DNA of 64,000 nt, taken from Rhododendron vialii. Its lineage: Eukaryota; Streptophyta; Magnoliopsida; Ericales; Ericaceae. Below are positions 44,701-56,890 of this stretch, in pieces. How positions within the stretch are numbered: position 1 is the first letter of the stretch; every line of letters begins with the position of its first letter. Location: assembly GCF_030253575.1 (NCBI RefSeq), contig NC_080569.1:2128001-2192000 (forward strand), given 5' to 3'. The position numbers and the translations under genes are program-made. The notes beneath the pieces were generated by a model. The model was not told the origin of the DNA, made no database searches, and was given only the letters and a program-made list of their open reading frames with translations.

Positions 44701-47700
44701 ATTGGTATGCTAATTTCCAGGCTTCCCATATATCTCTTGAATTTTATCTTTAAGAATGACTTGACTTCAATCATTTGATTCGGATCCTGAGAGTATTATT
44801 TGGAATGAGTAATGAGGAGGAAACCTACGTAACCATCCATAAGTCCTAAGATTGCAGCTGCTTCTAATCGGCAGTTAGGGGCTTAGCAAAAAATTAGTGG
44901 ATTATGGCTGCTGGTTGACGACATCTAAACTGAAGCATTAGAGGTGTGGGCTATGCTACATGGATCCTTCATTTTGGCTCAAGTACCCGTGTCGATGTGT
45001 CCGACACCTGTATCCTTTTGGACACTTGGATCCTCTAATTGTTAATATTCTTACAGAAAAGGAATATCAAATTAGCTAGAAAAGCGATATTTCGAGTATT
45101 TCACATAGACAGGAAATAGGAAAATAGCAAAAACATAATTTTCTTAACCTTTTTTTGTTTAAATACATTTGTAAACATAGTTTATAGGTACATAATCTTG
45201 GAAAATTATGCAATATATAATACAAACAAGAGTTCAGGACGTGTCCCCGTACCCGTACCCAAGTTGGGGACACATATCCACGTATCCTCAGATTTAAGTT
45301 TAGGAAGGTCCGACAGTTGGATATGCACTCGCACCCGAGTCCATGTAACATAGGGTGCGGGCCTCTTAGAAAAGAGTGAAGTCTAGTGTTTGTTTTCTCA
45401 GAAAGCCTATTGTTGCTAGCTGGCTAGAAGTCATGTCTATGTTTGTTATCTGCCAAATCTTTTGGCTGTTGAAGCAATTTTAATCATTTACACCACGTGA
45501 CATTTGATCAGAAATTGGCTTGTTTAAGCCACGGGTGAAGCAAATATACAAGAAAAACATCCCGTTCATATGATCCCACCAGAGATTGCAGACTGTTTTT
45601 GTGAATGGTCCAGAGATTCCAGAACCATTTTTTAATGGGATGGTTAATGTCCTCTCTGATTTTGTGTCATAGTCACAAAAAATGTACGATGTCTTGAAAT
45701 AGCTTGAGGAAGGACACTTCTGTTCTATTTTGCCTCTGCTTTGAAGAGCTTGAGGTGAAGAGATTTAAGTTGGGGGATGGGTATAGCCCATCAGGTTGAC
45801 CAAGTATCTAGGATGGTCATTCTATGTTATTTTCCTTGAAAAGTACAATTTCTGCAATAAAAATGTAAATTGGATTTTCGTGTTCCTCTATTTTTCTTTT
45901 CCAAAGAATTTTTGAAAGCTGCTTGCTAACAATCTATACTGAATCCATGACGTAGGAAGGAAAATAAAATCCATTAACTGGGCGCATTGAGTACTTGAGT
46001 TATTTTTACCTCTGTTCTAACGGCCGCCTAGGCGCTTGGAGGTACCCTGCCGCCACGCCAATACCCCTTGGCGTTTGATTTGGCGCCCAGGGAGGTTTGG
46101 CGGCCGCCTAGGCGGCCTTGGCGGTCATGGCGGTCTCGGCGATTTGGCGCCCAGGGAGGTTTGGCGGTCGCCTAGGCGGCCTTGGCGGTCTTGGCGGGCC
46201 TTGGCGGCATCATCGACGTCTTTGGAGGCCTTTGGTGGCCTTAAATGTATAGTATTAAACTAATGTAGATCAAGTTTTGGAAGGGTATGGAGGAGAAGAG
46301 TTAAAGAAAGGAGATGAACTTTTAACTTGGCATTAGGGATCTCCGATCTCGTTTATTTCTACTTATTGTCTTATTCAACTTATTTGCTAGTTGCTACTAC
46401 TTAATTTCATTTGGGTTTGTACATTAAACTTTGCATTATGGTTATGTAGAACTTTGAACTTATATTATGGATACATAGAATATAGTTTGACTGGATAATG
46501 GTTTGTTAAAAAAAAAAAAAAACGCCGAATTGCTTGGCGCCGCTTAGGCGGCTTGGCGCTTGGAGGTGGGTCTCCGCCCTACTAGCGCCAAGCGCCATTT
46601 AGAACATTGATTTTTACCACATCCAACGATCTTATACCTCTAGGACATTTAATGATCACAACCATTGTGGAAGTAATCTCCAGAATTTGGTTGATGCATA
46701 TAATAATTTGGTTTGGGCATGTGTACAACCCAACCTTATTTGTGAAATAGTTGTTTACTCGAAGTCAGCATGAATATACAAATGAAATGAATTTTACAAT
46801 GGTCTACTAATGAACTGGGTCTGGTTTTGCCAAATTGGTTGTGCTGATTCTATGACATTGCCAAATTGAGTACCTGTGGAAGAGCTAACGGGAACTTGGT
46901 GGTACATTTTTCCTTTGCTTCAGCAATCCCGGGTTTAGGAACTACGAATGGGATTACAGATGGATGGAGTACCCACCCCAAGCAAGAAGTTTGAAACACC
47001 CATGCGATCAATCATTAGCTACTTACAAGGGTCACCAAGTGTTGCGCACTCTCATTCGTTGTTACTTCTCGCCCGTGTATAGGTAACAGCCATCTATTTT
47101 TAAAATCTCTCTCATCATCAACTGCTGCTTTCATTCTCCAATTATGAACTCTGTTGTCAAGTTAGCTCAGTCACTAATTAATATGACAATCAGAAACTCA
47201 AATGACTTGAATACATTTTCTTGAATGTTTTTGCAGCACTGGTCAGAAGTACATCTACACTGGATCTCATGATTCCTGTGTTTACGTTTATGATGTGGTG
47301 AGTAATATTGTCCATATGCTTTTTGCAATAGTTATCCATATGCATTGTGTCATCGAATCTCCAATGGGTAGCCAAATGCTTTGCCAAAGCTATAACTTTG
47401 TTGCTTCTATTCAAAATTTCTACTCCATCGGGTAGCTAAGCCCGTTGCCAAAATATAGGGTAGCTAAATCTTGATCTAAATTGGCATGATCCTTGCTCAA
47501 GCCAACACACCCCACAACCCCCCCCTCCTCAATGCGGTTTTCATTTGTGTGGTGATTATATCATGAAGGTGAGTGGTGCTCAAGTGGCGAGACTGGAGTA
47601 CCATAGATTGACGGTAAGGGATTGCAGTTGGCACCCGCAATACCCAATCCTTGTTAGCTCTTCTTGGGATGGAGACATTGCGAAATGGGAATTTCCTGGG

Positions 47701-47760
47701 ACCGGTGAAGCGCCTGCTCCTTTGATCAAGAAGAAGAATAGGAGGAGTCAGTATGACTGA
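41737..47760 (+). CDS. LEC14B: LEC14B-type WD40 protein (DCAF11-like)
   Basis: Nine coding exons: 41737-42132, 42476-42595, 43016-43093, 43375-43551, 43632-43709, 44529-44704, 46924-47082, 47237-47297, 47569-47760. They total 478 codons plus stop, with GT/AG borders and consistent phases. A probable 5' UTR exon ends at 40451 (GGAG|GTGAGT), and the first coding exon opens at 41594. I start at MGYSMSR (41737) because LEC14B proteins begin MGYAMSR; an upstream in-frame ATG is at 41701. WD repeats span roughly residues 110-470, with IYSGSDDNLCKVWDRR, NSKDQTIKLWDIRK, YTGSHDSCVYVYDV and SSSWDGDIAKWEF. WDxR motifs at 285-288 and 331-334 fit a DDB1-CUL4 substrate-receptor role, which is inferred from DCAF11 homology. 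The last acceptor (ATGAAG|GTGAGT, 47568) lacks a strong pyrimidine tract but gives the family sequence. Intron 6 (44705-46923) carries two transposons. Confidence 0.94.
44951..45353. mobile_element. hAT-like non-autonomous element in LEC14B intron 6
   Basis: 403 bp. Left end CTATGCTACATGGATCC; right end on the minus strand CTATGTTACATGGACTC. It is flanked by 8-bp repeats, GGTGTGGG (44943-44950) and GGTGCGGG (45354-45361), with one mismatch. The interior carries GTGTCC/GGACAC and ACCCGTACCCGTACCC stretches. An 8-bp site fits hAT. Confidence 0.7.
46011..46609. mobile_element. MULE-like element with GC-rich minisatellite, LEC14B intron 6
   Basis: 599 bp bounded by a perfect 9-bp duplication, ATTTTTACC (46002-46010 and 46610-46618). 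Short inverted ends: TCTGTTCTAACGGC at the left, and CAATGTTCTAAATGGC when the right end is read on the minus strand. About 220 bp at the left are a GC-rich array of GGCGGCCGCCTAGGCGGCCT and TTTGGCGCCCAGGGAGG units. The right end also carries GGCGCTTGGAGG, seen at the left end. The middle is AT-rich. The 9-bp duplication suggests a Mutator-like origin. Confidence 0.75.
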
Positions 47761-50700
47761 GGGATTAAGTCCTTTCATTATTGTGATGTGCGGTCAGATG
47801 TGAGGAATTGTGTGAGGTCTACAGGATACATAAAATGTTACTCCATGTAATATGACTCAATAAGGAAGCATTACAATTGTGTGACGTACTTTACTCTTCA
47901 ATTTGATTGTACATAGACAAGTCACTACCGTTAGCGTGAAATTGGTACTCATTTGTAATATCTCTCTCTCTCTCTCTCTCTTGAAAGTGTATTCCCCGAA
48001 TCATAGTTTATGTTTCATTTGTTGTAGGATCAACTTAATTTCTCACCAGGATAATTTACTCGTCGAGCTCTATAAGAAAAACGTTGGGAACTTTTTTGGG
48101 CTCGGTCATGTCCGGGCCCTAGCTCCCCAACTGAAAACATGCTCAAACACTATTCCATGTTTTTCCCCAACTTACGTATTACTTATTTATACTTCCTCCG
48201 AAATGAAATCGCTCGCATTTTTTAGCGCGTGTTATCAGTAGCAACTTAAAGACTTTTTGAAGCAGCCTCGGAATTTTTTTTTTGATGACAGATGAAAATG
48301 GGCTAATGGCTGAGCCGGTTGAAAAAAATTACCGGGGATGTTTTGGAACACCACCGAATGGTGCCTTAGCACCCTTCTCCACCACATATTTCTACGACAT
48401 ACAGCAGTAAGTCCATGGAACCCACAACTGTTTGGTAACGTTGCTTGCCTTTGAATTCTTACCAGAAAATGTAAAAAAAAAAGAGGTGCCTTTGAATGCC
48501 TAAAGGCAATTGAGCTGCTTTTATGGGAAAATGAGCCCAAAGTTTCCAACATCCCTCCAAAAAGCTACCATTCTGGTGTTTTATATGGGTTTGGAATGAA
48601 TACCTCTCAAAATGGGCCCATGTTTGGCCCAAAGAACTTATTTATAATAAAATCATTCTTCCTTCAGCTGGGGGACCCAAGAATGGCCCAAAGCAATAAT
48701 AAACTAATGATCAAAGATTACTTTAACCCTTTATCAAAGATTATTAATTAGGTACTGTAATAATAATCAACTGATTATTAAAGCCTAAAAGAAACCCTGG
48801 GTAATGGTAGGTAGTATATATTTGTTCACCGAAGGTATATAGCTAAAACTAAACGCACACTCTCTATTGGACCCTGAATTATTAAGCAAAATCGTACTCA
48901 TATTTCAGTACCTTGTAAGCCAACCATCTTTGTACCTTTTTCTTTCTCTCTCTCCCTTTTTTTTAATTATAACCTAATAATTTTCCCTTCACATTTATTC
49001 ATCATCATTGTATTACTTATTTGTTACCTAGCATTATTACAATACAAAACAATGGGCTTTGACTAGTTCTTTTTTTCCCAAGGCAGGATAGGTTCTTAGT
49101 CACATTATGCATGTGCGTGGGCGTGAGTATGAACACAAGCGTAAAAACATCTTATATTTTTTTTAGAATTCATGAGAGGGAGGATGAAGAACATGAACAT
49201 AAAGCGATGATTAATAGTACGAGTGAAAGGTTCTATAAGAGAGTGTTGCAGAGATCCACAATTATAGATTATGAACCAGTAAAAGAAAATGTTACTCCTC
49301 CAATTAATCTTTCCATTTTGTAAAAATCTAATTTAGTACTTCTTAATTCGGAAACACTACGTTATTGCGTCTTGTATGCAGTGTTCAACTATAAACCTTG
49401 TCCACTTTGCTTTCAACTTACATGAGTATAGAACACCTCTAATCGGACAAAGGGTCACATGGCGAATATGAATACCCTAGTGTCAAGATATACGTAGTTA
49501 TCAAACAATTATGGAGCCCATGAAGTTTTCTATTTGGAATTTGAGTTTCACTCGTGTACAGTCAACTATTAATATCAATAATCTGTCCGATTTTAGTTGG
49601 ATCTTCCCGCAGTGAACTACGTATCTCTTTGTTGAATTGATTGGTTCATTGAATCGATTACCTATTCGTTTAAAAAAAAAAGAGAGAGAGAGAGAGGGAG
49701 GGATAGATAGGGTCCATAGGGAGTAGGAAGACAAATTAGTTAGCCGCGTAGCAAAGTAAGATACTTTGGGCCAACAACCCTTAAATTTGTTGTAAACACT
49801 CTCTAATCATCACCCCACGCCCACGCACGTGCGAAACAGCTGAAGAGTGGATTATGGTCTATGAAGACCCTACACCTTGGAAAAATAAGCTGCTCAAATG
49901 CTAGAAAGACAAAAAATTATTAAAAAAAAGTTGTAGAAAGACAAAAGGAGGTTCTTAGAATAACGTAACACCAATTGGACTATATGAGGCTTAGTTTCCC
50001 AAAATAAGTCTCGGGCTTTTTTTGTTATTATCATATATGTACTGATATCCGATGAGTTTAATTTGTTATCTGGATAATCTATTTTATGAACTCTATGAGT
50101 TGTACGTTTTGAATTATGATGACAAGATCTTAGAGAATAACACTGAGGTGTACGAAAGGGTTTCCAACATTTTTTGTTTTTGCGCTAAGTAAAAGGGTTT
50201 CCAACTGTGTGTATGGGATATTGGATTGTACCTTAAAAACCCAAAAAAATTGCTAAAACCCCCAAAAATTTCTTGGTCTAGGACTGGTTACCAAATAAAT
50301 CCCTAGAAAATGAGCGGTTACTCGCCACAAATCAAGAGTTACACCTATTTTTTTTCTTATCATACTCCATTTTTGTCCTAATGTGAAGTTACAATACTGT
50401 CCTTTCACAAGCCAATTTTATATGGCGGAAAAATGATATCGCAAATTCGCTTGAAAAAAAAAAGAGTGCCGCATAATTCCACACCCATAAGATTGCAATC
50501 AATTTCCAAGTCAGACTTGGAATATTCCAAAGTACTAATCAATTAATCGTAGTACTTATAATTAGACATGGTCAAAGAGTTGTACACAAAACATGTCAAA
50601 AGAAAACCTGAACTGATAGTTGTGTTTTGACCCCCTTTTCAACTCTCCCTTAATGCACAATTAAGAAATTATGCCTCCTTAAAGGGTGAAAAACAAAAGG

Positions 50701-51754
50701 AAAAAGTGAGCCTCCACTTCGAATCCTCGTTTGCTTTTTTTGGCTTGTGGTGTTTCAGTTTATCTTTTCAAATCCAGTTTCGACCTCATAATATAGGGGG
50801 ACAAAAAAAGTGTTGTATTATTAATCTTCCAAATCCGTTAACAAATGATACTATATGGTTCTTTGAGGCCCCACACTTAAAGAAACTTGCAAATTGGAAA
50901 GACACTTATAATATGCCGAGAAACTGTGACCACCTCTTAAAAATGGAGTACTGCAAAAATATGTCCATGAAATGAGAATTCCATAAAAGTGACTTCTTTT
51001 TTTTTAACGAGGTGTCACACACCCACCCAAATGAGAGAAGACTAATCTATCTATAGCCGACCGCATAGAACCAATACCTTCAGAAAGTTGTTAGAAATAG
51101 TTAGGAGGTTATTCACATAAACCTTCACCTCCAAACTGGTTGACCTATTCTCGAGAATCAAACTCACACCTCCAGGACAGTGGAGACGACCCTCGTTGGG
51201 TACAAAAAATGGACGTCTAAGTGCCTAAAAATACAAACTATTTATGGTCGAAATGAATAACTTTTATAGCATGCTACACCCGTGCACTAGACGAACCCCA
51301 AGCCTAAGCTACAACAGGTCCAACAATCACAACTAGGATAGCAGGAGATTGAGAATTTTGAAGAAATCAACAAAGCTAGTAAGAACCATGTGGCATTGGG
51401 TAATGACACCCAAAAGGATCCAATTCAATAACGGCAAGAAGTTACATATTTTTGCCCCACAAGAACATGGAAACCAAAAACAACATAGGAAAGACATAAA
51501 CTTAAAGACATTATAGGACCTTTTTAACATGAGATGTCTACTTATGCACAGTCAAATTTATTCCTGTTTTACCCCCAACCTCCTCACAAAAATAAATAAA
51601 TTGAATTCCATCACTCCCACAAAAATTATGTCAAAACCCAAATTTAAAAAAAAAAAAAAACATTGAATTATAATAACCCTATAGTTATACTACTAAAAAA
51701 CTTATCTTTTTTTTTTTCCCTTTCTGCCCTTGATATGAGAGTGAATTCCCCAAA
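47761..51754. other. Intergenic region between convergent LEC14B and LRR genes
   Basis: The first few hundred bases should be the LEC14B 3' UTR, including a short CT run near 47960. No other gene is supportable. About 51000-51200 resembles a minus-strand SINE-like repeat, with GAGTTTGATTCTC and a terminal A run, but lacks a clear duplication. An AT-rich stretch just before 51755 should be the LRR 3' UTR. Confidence 0.55.
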
Positions 51755-52939
51755 TTACCCCCTCCACTCAACGCACTGTTCAGTAGGCCTCGTCTTCTGC
51801 GTCCCAGCCTTCAACGGACAAGGCGTCTGTACAGGGGGAACCATGCAGTTATACTGCAAACACAGCGAACTGCTCACAGGAATCTCGGCCGTCGGATTGA
51901 TCTCAATCCCGGTCAGGAAATTGTGCTGTAGATACAAGGTCTGTATGTTCGCGGCCAGCAACCGGTCGACGAAGCTGCCCGGGACCTGACCGGAGAACCG
52001 GTTGTTATTCAGGTATAAATTCTCCACGGTCGAGAACATCGGCGAGATCTGACCCGATAGCCTGTTGTAGCTGAGATCGACGGTCGAGATCGAGACCTGA
52101 TTGCCGGGTTGAACCGGACCGGTAAACGAGTTTCTCTGCAACTGAAGGTTTGTGATTGGGAAACTGAACACGCTTCCCGGGATGACGCCAGAGAACCGGT
52201 TCATGCTCAGGTCGAGATAGTTTAACCGGTTCATACGGGTCAGGAGCTGGTCCACTGGGCCTTCGAACCGGTTCCAGGACAAGGACAAGTACTGGAGCGA
52301 CGGAGGGAGCGAAGTCGGCGAGAAAGAACCGGTGAAATTGTTGTGCTTGAGATCGAGCCGGGTTAGGGATTGTGAACCAAACTGAGGGACCGGACCGGTG
52401 AGATGATTGTGACCGAGAATGACGTTGGATAGCGCCGGCAAGTTACCGATCGACGGCGGAATGGTGCCGGAGAGCTGATTGTAACTGAGGTCGAGCGTTT
52501 GAAGCCCCCGGAGCTGGCCCAGACTCGCCGGAATCTGGCCGGAGATGAAATTCCGGCTGATAGCCAAGAACCTGAGGTTATTCAATTGCGAAATGGACAC
52601 CGGAATCGAGCCCATGATGCGGCCGGGCACGACGGTGAACTCGGCGAGATTCGAGAGCTTTCCGATGTCGGGGTTGAGCCGGCCCGCGAGGCCCGGCGCG
52701 CCGGCCCTCGGGTCGCCGAGGTTCAACGCGATTACCTTATTGCCGTCGCAGTAAACTCCGGCGAAGTTACAGGGGTCGGAGGTGAAATCCCACGTGGAGA
52801 AGTAATTGGACCCCGGCATGTCGTCGAGGGACTTACGAATCGACTGAAGAGCCAAAAAGTCGATTGGGTCGAGGATAGCAAAGGCCAGTGAAATGCATTG
52901 GAGAATGCAGAGCAATTTCGACAAACCTGATAGCAACAT
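51755..52939 (-). CDS. Secreted leucine-rich-repeat protein without kinase
   Basis: A single exon of 394 residues. The first 21 or so residues (MLLSGLSKLLCILQCISLAF) look like a signal peptide. A plant LRR N-terminal cap follows, with paired cysteines in SDPCNFAGVYCDGNKV. From about residue 75 to 350 there are around ten plant-type LRRs of the LxxLxLxxNxLxGxIPxxLxxLxx kind, e.g. LQTLDLSYNQLSGTIPPSIG. The C-terminus is cysteine-bearing (SSLCLQYNCMVPP, then TPCPLKAGTQ and EQCVEW) with no membrane span and no kinase. It should be extracellular or wall-associated, in the broad group with DRT100/PGIP-like proteins. No ligand or partner can be read from the sequence. GC-rich codon use contrasts with its AT-rich surroundings, as in many intronless plant genes. 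A GA/CT tract in the 5' leader lies at about 52976-53000. Confidence 0.9.
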   Translation of the reverse strand: MLLSGLSKLLCILQCISLAFAILDPIDFLALQSIRKSLDDMPGSNYFSTWDFTSDPCNFAGVYCDGNKVIALNLGDPRAGAPGLAGRLNPDIGKLSNLAEFTVVPGRIMGSIPVSISQLNNLRFLAISRNFISGQIPASLGQLRGLQTLDLSYNQLSGTIPPSIGNLPALSNVILGHNHLTGPVPQFGSQSLTRLDLKHNNFTGSFSPTSLPPSLQYLSLSWNRFEGPVDQLLTRMNRLNYLDLSMNRFSGVIPGSVFSFPITNLQLQRNSFTGPVQPGNQVSISTVDLSYNRLSGQISPMFSTVENLYLNNNRFSGQVPGSFVDRLLAANIQTLYLQHNFLTGIEINPTAEIPVSSSLCLQYNCMVPPVQTPCPLKAGTQKTRPTEQCVEWRG

Positions 52940-54370
52940 TTTTTCCCCTGTTTTTTTTTTCTTTTTCTTTTCCCCTCTCTCTCTCTCTCTCTCTCTCTCT
53001 GGGTTGAATGTGAAACAGAGGATGCAATGAGGGGTTGGGGTTTTGGGGGGGATTTTATAGGAGAAGGGTTTGGGTGTTTTGGCGGTGCTTTTCCGTGATG
53101 GGGAAGGTTGATACTAGTATATTTTACAGATTTCTCGTGGGAATATGGATGGGAAGAAAAGGTTAATGGAGACAGTAGAGCATCCAAGTCTAAGATTCAG
53201 GAGAGAGAGAGAGAGAGTAGCTTGGGGGGAAAGGAAGCGCCTTTATTTGATCTTCTTCTTCTTCTTCTTCTTGACGCTTCGTTGTTTTGCTTCTGTGGAA
53301 CAATGCAATGACTACTACTACCACTCTACTGGACTGCAACTCCAATGTGGGTTGTGGGGGGAGGTTCGGGGGGTCAAACGGTTGTCCGAACCTACGTGGA
53401 AGGGCGGGAGGCTCGGAGTGACAGGTCATCGGAGATTCGGACGAGGACCACGTGACCATAGGGGTGGTTTGCTGGATAGGTCAGGGGCAATAAACCACCA
53501 CCACTGAACCAAAGCAAATTTTTTTTTCCTTTCCTTTCCGTTGGGCAGATAATGTTTGCGCTTTAGAGGTGCAGTTAGTATTAATATTGGGCGGTTCAGG
53601 AAATTTTTTTTTTTTTAGTAATATTTTAGACAAGTAAAATAGTAGTACCCCACTACTCATACATCCTAAAATTAAACTCAAAAAATATTACAACAAGGAT
53701 TAAACATATATTAGGATAAATAATCTCATAAAATTGAGATATAGAGTATCATGAGGTGATTGATGTGGCCTCGTTACTAGTATTTAGTACAATCAAACAA
53801 ATGGGTTATATGGAAATGTTGAAGTTCTCAAACGCGCGACTTGGGTAATACGAAGAGAATGTGATACTATGAACTTTTCTACTCATGGAAAGACAACTCG
53901 CAAAACAAAATTAGTGTCCGGAACTATACTTTGGATCATGAATTTGTAGTGAAAAACTGAATTGTTTTTTCATTTATTGAAGTAAGTACTGAAAAGATTT
54001 CAAATCACGTAATCTTGAGAGTATTTCTAATTCATTGCACCACTAGTTCATATTTTGATGATTGAATTAACTTGTTAAAGAAAGAAAAGAAAAGAACCCA
54101 CCAGTTCTAAACGACAAAAATACGACGCTTTATTCTCAAATCTTTCCTTTGACTCGACACTAATTCTCAATTTTCTCTCAATAATATGGTCGTGGTAAAG
54201 AATTTTTTATTTTAGTACCGTCTTAAAAAAAAAAGGAGTACATGGATTGTATTTCTAGTATTATCTACACTAGGGAAAGAAGAGTGGAAAAGAGAAACTT
54301 GTGTTAAAATGCCTCATGGTCGACTTTGTTTTCAAAGCTTTGTCGCATTCGTGAATACTGATGTACATCA

Positions 54371-54635
54371 CCAATGGGGAGTTGGTTCACTGGTTGGTTC
54401 ATTCGACAAGGTTTTCGGGTTCAAGTTTCCAATCGCCTCTCATTATGACTAATCATATTTCTGAGATCTAACACAATTCACGCGTGGTGGGACCTTAGAT
54501 TCGGCCCCGACGTAAGTGCGGTGAAATTTCCTACATATAATGGTGTGATGTGACGGAACAATACTTCCTAGCGAAGGCGACGAAGTACCATACATGCACT
54601 TTCATTTTCTTTACCCAAAAAAAAAAAAGAGTTAG
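54371..54635 (+). mobile_element. tRNA-derived SINE, plus strand
   Basis: 265 bp. The pol III A box TTGGTTCACTGGTTGG and B box GGGTTCAAGTTTCC lie near the 5' end, and an A-rich tail (about 12 As) near the 3' end. A 12-bp duplication, TGATGTACATCA, flanks it at 54359-54370 and 54636-54647. The sequence is unrelated to the other SINE (5175-5354) outside the pol III boxes, so it is probably a second family. Confidence 0.85.
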
Positions 54636-55685
54636 TGATGTACATCATTGGACAAACACTTAACATAGGAGTACTTGAGAGGCCCCAAACACACGACGTA
54701 CATGTCTGGTTACTCTGGTAGACTGCTACCACCAATAATTGCGAGCCTAAAGTTTGTCCACTTGTCTGTGCTTAACTTAAAGCACAAGTGTTGAAATTCT
54801 TTTTCTGGTACACACATTTATTGTGGGAGTTTTTGTATGTGTAGAAAGTTACTCCCCGGTCCATTAAAATGGACGAAACGGTTAGTTAATATCAATTACG
54901 CTACATAATACATTGATTGGACATTGGTTGATATTATGTTTAACGTACATTCATCTGTAGGAAAAATTAGAAGTAAATGCAATAATGAATTGAGCAAATT
55001 TAACCCATTTATCTCAAAACAAATACAATCAAATCATATTAATCGATATCCTATTAACATAGTTCTTGATGTGGTTAATGTTCTCGACAATCTCTGATGA
55101 ATGAATTATAATGACTATTAAAGTGAGTCTGAAAAAGATCTAGTATATAATTAGGCTTAATTGGACCATTGAGTCGATTTAACGGACCGGAAAGGATATA
55201 CAAAAACTACGGGCACTGACCCAACCATGTAGCAATTGAATACCGTTAGATGTGAGGGACCCATAATATAGTTCTGCAGAAATGATTCGAACCGTTTATA
55301 AACCACTTGGTTATGGTTTCAGTACCCATGGGTGATGAGTGTGAGTGTAGTTAGCAGTCAACGCCACGTATCATGTGGGAGGTGTGAGAAAAAGCCAGTT
55401 GACGAGGGCAATTCGGGCTTCTGCTGCGTGAGGACAGCTGTGTGTCGTCCGATCATATTCTCCTCCGTCATTTTTGAGTCGTCTCTGATTTTATGCAGTT
55501 TCCAGCTTCCACCGTTTGATCAGGATCGGACTTGTGCGGGGCGGGACCCCACGTCCAATTCCATTCAACTTGGGCCAAAATTCTAGCCCACAGAACAATG
55601 GGTTCAACAACAAACAGACACCAGGTTACGTTAGGAAGGTGAGCAGAAAGGTGAGATTAGGTTTCAACTGTTTGATTTAGCAACA

Positions 55686-55838
55686 ATGCTATGCTACGTA
55701 CACTTTCACCAACCATTCTCCGACCACTTTTCTCTCATATATGTGTTCATCCTATACATATAATTGTGGGATGGATCCCACACATATGTAAGAGAGAAGT
55801 GGCCGGTAGGCGTGTCCGTAGCATTATCGTTGATTTAG
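55686..55838. mobile_element. Hairpin MITE
   Basis: Arms pair ATGCTACGTACAC and CCGACCACTTTTCTCTCATA at the left with GTGTCCGTAGCAT and TATGTAAGAGAGAAGTGGCC at the right, around a loop near 55765. Target-site duplication not resolved. Confidence 0.65.
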
Positions 55839-56890
55839 TCGACTCTTTAGACATTTCCCGCGCAAAAAAATCTCGATCTGAAACGTGTCTAGAAACACGA
55901 TGATTTGATGGTAAATAGAAACAATTTCACGCGTTCTCACTAAACCAAAGTATTCTATTTTGGTGTCGATATTCCGATTAATTTTTTACCTTGGCATGAA
56001 CGATAAACTTGACGAGACGAACAAAATAACCGATTGGGATTCACATACTCGGGGCAACACCTCCAAATTGGCTCATCACCCTACGGCACCCAGCTTCAAT
56101 GCAACGAAATGGTCCGCGAATTAATGAAACTCGATCCCTTGCTTACACAAAAGCAGAAAAGGAAGAAGTAATTGGAACTGTGAGCAGCAACAGTGCTTTA
56201 CCTAAAAGGGGAAGGCCTTTCCACAACCCAATTGCAGACATAATTGCATTGGGATGTGGGGCAGAGAGTGGTAGTGGTACTGATTGCACCAAACCCAACC
56301 ACCAAAACCCCCACTCATCAAGCCCTAAGGGTTACTCCGGTTGATCGATGAGTTTGATCTCCATACAACTAAATAGGGTTCAATTCTCGGGGTCATACCA
56401 CAAAAAAGTAATTTTTTGTGAATCGATCCCTCACTCCCGGCGTAGATAGCCTAGCTTTGACCGGATCAGAAAGGAAATTAGTCGAGATGCGCGTAATACA
56501 GCCCGGACACCCTGACAGTCAAAAACAAAATAAAGAAGAGAAACAAAACGCCCACTCATGATTTGCATCTATCTGTAGTTTCAATTCAATGGATTGACCA
56601 TGTGTTGTAAATGTGAGCATGGGGACCTGAATGCATCAATGGATCATTTTTTTCAATGGCCAGTGTATGTATTTCCATGCCTTTGGTCTCTTGTCTCTTT
56701 CATCCCAGCTATTCTGCTTTCACTACTTGATGAGGCCCTCTTTCTTTACAGATATTGTTTTTCCAAAAAAGTTCCTCGCACGTGCACGTGCTGCCTTAAC
56801 ATATTTACATTTTCCTTACAAATGCAATAAATTACTAACACATATAGTACACAGGTTTTTCGTTTACTGTATCGGAAGGATAGGTAATTA

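Noticed and set aside
46036..46263. 75-residue Gly/Arg-rich open frame
   Set aside because: It is the translation of the GC-rich minisatellite in a LEC14B intron.
51005..51205. Minus-strand SINE candidate
   Set aside because: It has a B-box-like GAGTTTGATTCTC and an A run, but I found no matching A box or target-site duplication.
52499..52891. 130-residue frame opposite the LRR gene
   Set aside because: Shadow of the LRR coding strand.
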